Source of the DNA: Periplaneta americana
Taxonomy: Eukaryota; Arthropoda; Insecta; Blattodea; Blattidae
Direction: 5' to 3'
DNA: 64,000 bases
Assembly: GCF_040183065.1 (NCBI RefSeq)
Contig: NW_027185501.1
Location: 1,328,001 to 1,392,000, forward strand
Made by a program: the position numbers and the translations under genes. The notes beneath the pieces were generated by a model. It searched no databases. It had not been told where the DNA came from and saw only the letters and a program-made list of their open reading frames with translations. Shown here piece by piece: positions 61,470 through 64,000 of this stretch. The number at the start of each line of letters is the position of its first letter. Positions within the stretch are counted from its first letter, which is position 1.

Positions 61470-62450
61470 TTGCGAGCGCTATTACATCGAGATTATAGAC
61501 AAAATTAAGCTACAGGACGGAGATCTACTAGTCAGTTTTGACATAACTTCACTGTTCATCAATGTTTCTGTCAACGCAGCCACCTCCATCACACACCAGA
61601 AACTCGTAGCTCAAGATCTGCCGACAGAATGGGCAACACTACCGGAGTTCTGTCTACAATCAACCTTTTTCCAGTTCCAAAACAACTTCTATGCTCAGAA
61701 TGAAGGTCTGGCGATGGATTCCCCATTATCCCTATAGCAGCCAACATTTTCATGGAAGTGATGGCTCTCTCGGCCACTCGGTTTTCAGGAAGTCTACCCA
61801 CACCAATAGATACTTACACGCCTCGTCACACCACCACCACCCAGGAGTCAAGAGATCGGTCATCAAAACTCTCACCGAGCGCGCTCATAGAATTTGTGAC
61901 TCTGAGCAGAACTTCAATACCTACACAAAAACAACGGATATGACAACAACATTATAAGGAAGTCCACATACAAGAACTGACGACCAGAAGCACACGAACA
62001 AGATCCTGAACTTATGAATATGAAACAGAAGGCCTTCCTCCCATACATAGAAGGAACCACAGACAGAATTGGGAAATTACTGAGTAAATTCAATATCAAG
62101 ACGGTATACAACGCCCCACACAAGATCTCCCACTCGTTAGTCAAAGTCAAAGATAAACTTGCATACTTCCAATCAGCCGGAATATACATGATCCCGTGTT
62201 CCTGCGGTCTAAAATACATAGGCCAAACTGGACGTACAGTGGAAGATAGAAGGAAGGAACACATCCCACTATGCAAATACGGACCATACGAAAAATCAGC
62301 AATAGCCTTACACTCAGCAGATTCAGGCCACGCCATCTAATTCGACAATATCAAGATAATAGATAAAGAAGACAACTTATACAGAAGACTGGTTAAAGAA
62401 GCCTTCCACATCAAACTACATCCCAACATCAACAAGGACGAGGGGTTATA
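61470..62450 (+). pseudogene. PLE3 reverse transcriptase and GIY-YIG remnants
   Basis: LLVSFDITSLFINVSVNAAT (motif A region, 61530) and [20 protein letters not shown] (motif B, about 61700) are followed by a deletion that removes the YVDD motif. GIY-YIG remains at 62190-62340: PCSCGLKYIGQTGRTVEDRR, KEHIPLC and ALHSADSGHAI. The tail KEAFHIKLHPNINKDEGL follows a stop at 62338. It is a different PLE lineage from PLE1 and PLE2. Confidence 0.75.
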
Positions 62451-62754
62451 ACTCGGCAACTCATGGGGAAGTCTATTCCAAGATCATACTTAGGAACGAG
62501 AAGCCAGGTCTGCAAATGTACGCGGCCCCCCCTTCATCCGGACATTAGGCACGATACCAAGGTCACTCTTTCGGACCTTATGAGGGCCAGTATTTAATAT
62601 GAATACTCCCATTCATACAGACCTCAACCGGATTGGACAACGTAGGACCAATCAGATGCCAGAAGGAGAACCTACGACTTATCACCGAAAGTACTCCCCC
62701 ATCATCGAGACTACTATATAATATATATACGAGCTCGCAGACTATTTCCTTATT

Positions 62755-62800
62755 CAACTTCTCTGAAGATGACCACAACACAGCGGTCGAAACGTCAGCC
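62755..62800 (+). ncRNA. hammerhead ribozyme core, PLE3 3' region
   Basis: CTGAAGA (62763-62769), stem II GACC/GGTC with a 10-nt loop, GAAA (62789-62792) and CGTC with the predicted cleavage after the final C (62796). Helix III is a single pair with a CG loop, the minimal PLE form. Stem I pairing is weak, so activity is uncertain. Confidence 0.6.
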
Positions 62801-62972
62801 ACCAACACCAAGACAATGCGGTAGAAGTCCCGAAGCTTATCCACAGACCATGTTTAGTTAATGTTCATTAGTTTGTTTCTGTAGTTACTGCTTGTTTCAT
62901 TAGCTACAATTTATTTGCAATCACACAAGCAGTGGTACTACTGATAAGTAAGCATGACCTTCCACCGCCGCG

Positions 62973-64000
62973 CCACTAATGTACAGCACAACTGTGCAGC
63001 CCTGCAAGTGCAGCTACTAATGTACAGCACAACTGTGCAGCCCTGCAAGTGCAGCCACTAATGTACAGCACAACTGTGCAGCCCTGCTAGTGCAGCCACT
63101 AATGTACAGCACAACTGTGCAGCCCTGCATGTGCAGCTACTAATGTACAGCACAACTATGCAGCCCTGCAAGTGCAGCTACTAATGTACAGCACAACTGT
63201 GCAGCCCTGCAAGTGCAGCCACTAATGTACAGCACAACTGTGCAGCCCTGCAAGTGCAGCTACTAATGTACTGCACAACTGTGCAGCCCTGAAAGTGCAG
63301 CTACTAATGTACAGCAGAACTGTGCAGCCCTGCAAGTGCAGTTACTAATGTACAGCACAACTGCACAACCCTGCAAGTGCAGCTAATAATGTACAGCACA
63401 ACTGCACAGCCCTGCAAGTGCAGCTACTAATGTACAGCACAACTGTGAAGCTCTGCTAGTGCAGCTACTAATGTACAGCACAACTGTGCAGCCCTGCAAG
63501 TGCAGCTATTAACGTACAGCACAACTGCACAGCCCTGCAAGTGCAGCTACTAATGGACAGCACAACTGCACAGCCCTGCAAATGCAGCTACTAATGTACA
63601 GCACAACTATGCAGCCCTGCAAGTGCAGCTACTAATGTACAGCACAACTGTGCAGCCCTGCAAGTGCAGCTGCTAATGTACAGCACAACTGCACAGCCCT
63701 GCAAGTAAAGCTACTAATGTACAGCACAACTGCACAGCCGTGCAAGTGCAGCTACTAATGTACAGCACAACTCTGCAGCCCTGCAAGTGCAGCTACTAAT
63801 GTACAGCACAACTGTGCAGCCCTGCAAGTGCATCTACTAATGTACAGCACAACTGTGCAGCCCTGCAAGTGCAGCTACTAATGTACAGCACAACTATGCA
63901 GCCCTGCAAGTGCAGCTACTAATCTACAGCACAACTGTGCAGCCCTGCAAGTGCAGCCACTAATGTACAGCACAACTGTGCAGCCCTGCAAGTGCAACTA
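62973..64000. repeat. 41-bp satellite array, runs off the window
   Basis: About 25 head-to-tail units of CTACTAATGTACAGCACAAC + TGTGCAGCCCTGCAAGTGCAG with a few substitutions per unit. Each consensus unit contains two short palindromes, GCACA-AC-TGTGC and CTGCA-AG-TGCAG. No spacers and no coding potential. Confidence 0.97.

Noticed and set aside
62973..64000. CRISPR-like array
   Set aside because: The units are contiguous with no unique spacers, and the window is eukaryotic; it is a satellite.

Overview
This is a eukaryotic window: AT-rich, repeat-dense, with spliced exons, tRNA-derived SINEs and nested transposons. It has no operons and no bacterial signals. The mix of mariner/Tc1, hAT, piggyBac, pogo, Helitron-like, Penelope-like (PLE) and I-, jockey- or CR1-like LINE elements points to an arthropod. 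The SINE and LINE fragments and a lipocalin resembling a cockroach allergen family suggest a large-genome hemimetabolous insect, perhaps a cockroach; that is inference from memory, not a database result.

Layout. 0.1-2.4 kb: a Helitron-like element carrying a DD41D mariner-like insertion. 3.7-3.9 kb: one exon of a MARCH-type RING-CH ubiquitin ligase (minus). 4.1-7.8 kb: two non-autonomous hAT elements with target-site duplications (TSDs). 8.6-14.1 kb: LINE fragments, a TA-flanked TIR element with a mariner fragment inside, a perfect 64-bp palindrome, and a Tc1-like relic split by a LINE. 16.5-17.1 kb: three phase-compatible exons (minus) of a secreted lipocalin-like protein, the best host gene here. 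19.8-29.5 kb: a mariner relic, then a PLE split by a nearly complete 6.4-kb I-clade LINE with 12-bp TSDs. The PLE ends in tandem repeats with a hammerhead ribozyme. 29.6-40.6 kb: an unclassified transposon relic, a pogo derivative with a PHD finger, a LINE with a MITE in it, several SINEs and a complete-ended pogo/Tigger element. 40.7-45.2 kb: a second Helitron-like copy, then a PLE flanked by inverted 410-bp repeats, each with a hammerhead. 48.0-53.2 kb: two near-identical 2,196-bp hAT elements with intact 494-aa transposases, in inverted orientation around an exon of another transposase-like gene. 54.3-55.6 kb: an intact LINE ORF1-like protein with a degenerate 2A motif and no ORF2. 56.0-58.8 kb: a decayed piggyBac. 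60.3-60.5 kb: a cluster of TGACGTCA sites. 61.0-62.8 kb: an HTH transposase fragment and a decayed PLE with a hammerhead core. 63.0 kb to the end: a 41-bp satellite.

Most coding sequence is transposon-derived and broken. The intact ORFs are the two hAT transposases, the LINE ORF1 at 23.2-24.5 kb and the ORF1-like protein at 54.3-55.6 kb. The most notable signals are the five hammerhead-type ribozyme sequences in three PLEs, the inverted hAT pair flanking an exon, and the lipocalin exons. No wholly new system was found that the sequence alone could prove.
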